DNA of 44,779 bases. It comes from Amphimedon queenslandica. Taxonomy: Eukaryota > Porifera > Demospongiae > Haplosclerida > Niphatidae. The stretch is taken from assembly GCF_000090795.2 (NCBI RefSeq), contig NW_003546379.1, forward strand, positions 36,583 through 81,361, written 5' to 3'. Position 1 is the stretch's first letter, and the number at the start of each line of letters is the position of its first letter. The position numbers and the translations under genes were made by a program. Below, piece after piece: positions 44,312-44,779 of this stretch. The notes beneath the pieces are model-generated. The model was not told the origin of the DNA. It made no database searches and saw nothing but the letters and a program-made list of their open reading frames with translations.

Positions 44312-44779
44312 ATGTCATTGGAGGACAAGTGTTGGGTTGCTTTTAGAGAAGGAGATCATGAAGAAGCTGTTCGATTACTACCATTAGTAAAGGAACCAAA
44401 TAAGATTAAAAGAAACTGGGATCATTCCAGTTTACATCATTTGTCTTCAGGGCAAGGCTGGTTAGATGATACAAAGGAACTCATCACTAAATATCACTGT
44501 GACCCAAATGAAAGAGATAAAGGAGGTCAGAATTGTCTTCATTGGGCTGCACGACATAATCATGTTGATGTGATGCGATATCTCATTGATGAGTGTCACT
44601 GTGATCCAATGGATACTGATGAGTATGGAAATACTGTTCTTCACAAAGCAACTGCTAATGGTTCGCTTGATGCCATGAAGTACTTGATCATTCATCATCA
44701 CTGTGATCCAATGGCTACTAACAATGAGGGTGAGAATGTTCTTCAACACACAGCTAAAGGCTTCGCATCACCTGACGTA
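44312..44779 (+). CDS. Ankyrin-repeat protein, 5' part (runs off the window)
   Basis: An open frame of 156 codons from ATG 44312 (MSLEDKCWVAFREGDHEEAV) to the last base, with no stop. After a short leader it has ankyrin repeats of about 35 residues: GGQNCLHWAARHNHVDVMRYL, split as GGQNCLHWAA and VDVMRYLIDE; then YGNTVLHKATANGSLDAMKYL; then GENVLQHTAKG. Each loop carries CDPM or CDPN, the style of the large ankyrin families in sponges (from memory). Whether kinase, death or other domains follow cannot be seen. The start is the first ATG after upstream stops. Confidence 0.85.
   Translation, partial: MSLEDKCWVAFREGDHEEAVRLLPLVKEPNKIKRNWDHSSLHHLSSGQGWLDDTKELITKYHCDPNERDKGGQNCLHWAARHNHVDVMRYLIDECHCDPMDTDEYGNTVLHKATANGSLDAMKYLIIHHHCDPMATNNEGENVLQHTAKGFASPDV

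Noticed and set aside
1..44779. tRNA or rRNA genes
   Set aside because: I found no convincing cloverleaf boxes or rRNA segments by eye; a dedicated scan (for example a tRNA covariance model) would be decisive.

Overview
The window looks like nuclear DNA of a demosponge, most plausibly Amphimedon queenslandica or a close relative. This is an inference from AT-rich DNA, very short introns (down to 41 nt), TFIIB and P450 genes of animal type, sponge-style ankyrin and beta-helix membrane proteins, and dense small inverted-repeat elements. No species marker was matched. Multi-exon models were built by hand from GT/AG sites and reading-frame closure; the complete models close exactly on codon counts.

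Left part (1-6.3 kb): a mosaic of gene remnants (3' part of an AIG1/GIMAP-like GTPase, first exon of NAA80, tail of a tyrosine kinase), then several foldback or MITE-like elements and a block of a dispersed satellite. At 6.26-10.4 kb lies a large beta-helix plus multi-TM surface protein broken by one frameshift and one stop.

Centre (11.1-28.5 kb): a tandem array whose repeating unit is [AIG1-like GTPase with Pro-rich tail] + [NAA80 actin N-acetyltransferase]. With the remnant at 1-1.1 kb there are four units. GTPases A (11.1 kb) and B (18.2 kb) are intact, GTPase C (24.4 kb) has two lesions, and only the last NAA80 (26.9-28.5 kb) is intact. Units B and C are a recent duplication of about 6.2 kb. 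The GTPase linker is built from phase-0 exons of 36-72 nt.

Right part (28.6-44.8 kb): a POT/SLC15-like transporter (+), convergent with a 13-exon CYP3-like cytochrome P450 (-). The complete 9-exon general transcription factor IIB gene follows on the minus strand and spans 9.5 kb because introns 1 and 5 are swollen by satellites and MITEs. Intron 5 also holds an intronless opposite-strand gene of a family I cannot name. Beyond the TFIIB start sits a scrambled partial duplicate of P450 and TFIIB exons, then the 5' end of an ankyrin-repeat gene running off the window.

As a whole this is a young, duplicating region. The candidates for something undescribed are the GTPase/NAA80 array with its shared C-terminal tail domain and micro-exon linker, and the satellite whose units keep a palindrome at the same place while its sequence changes.
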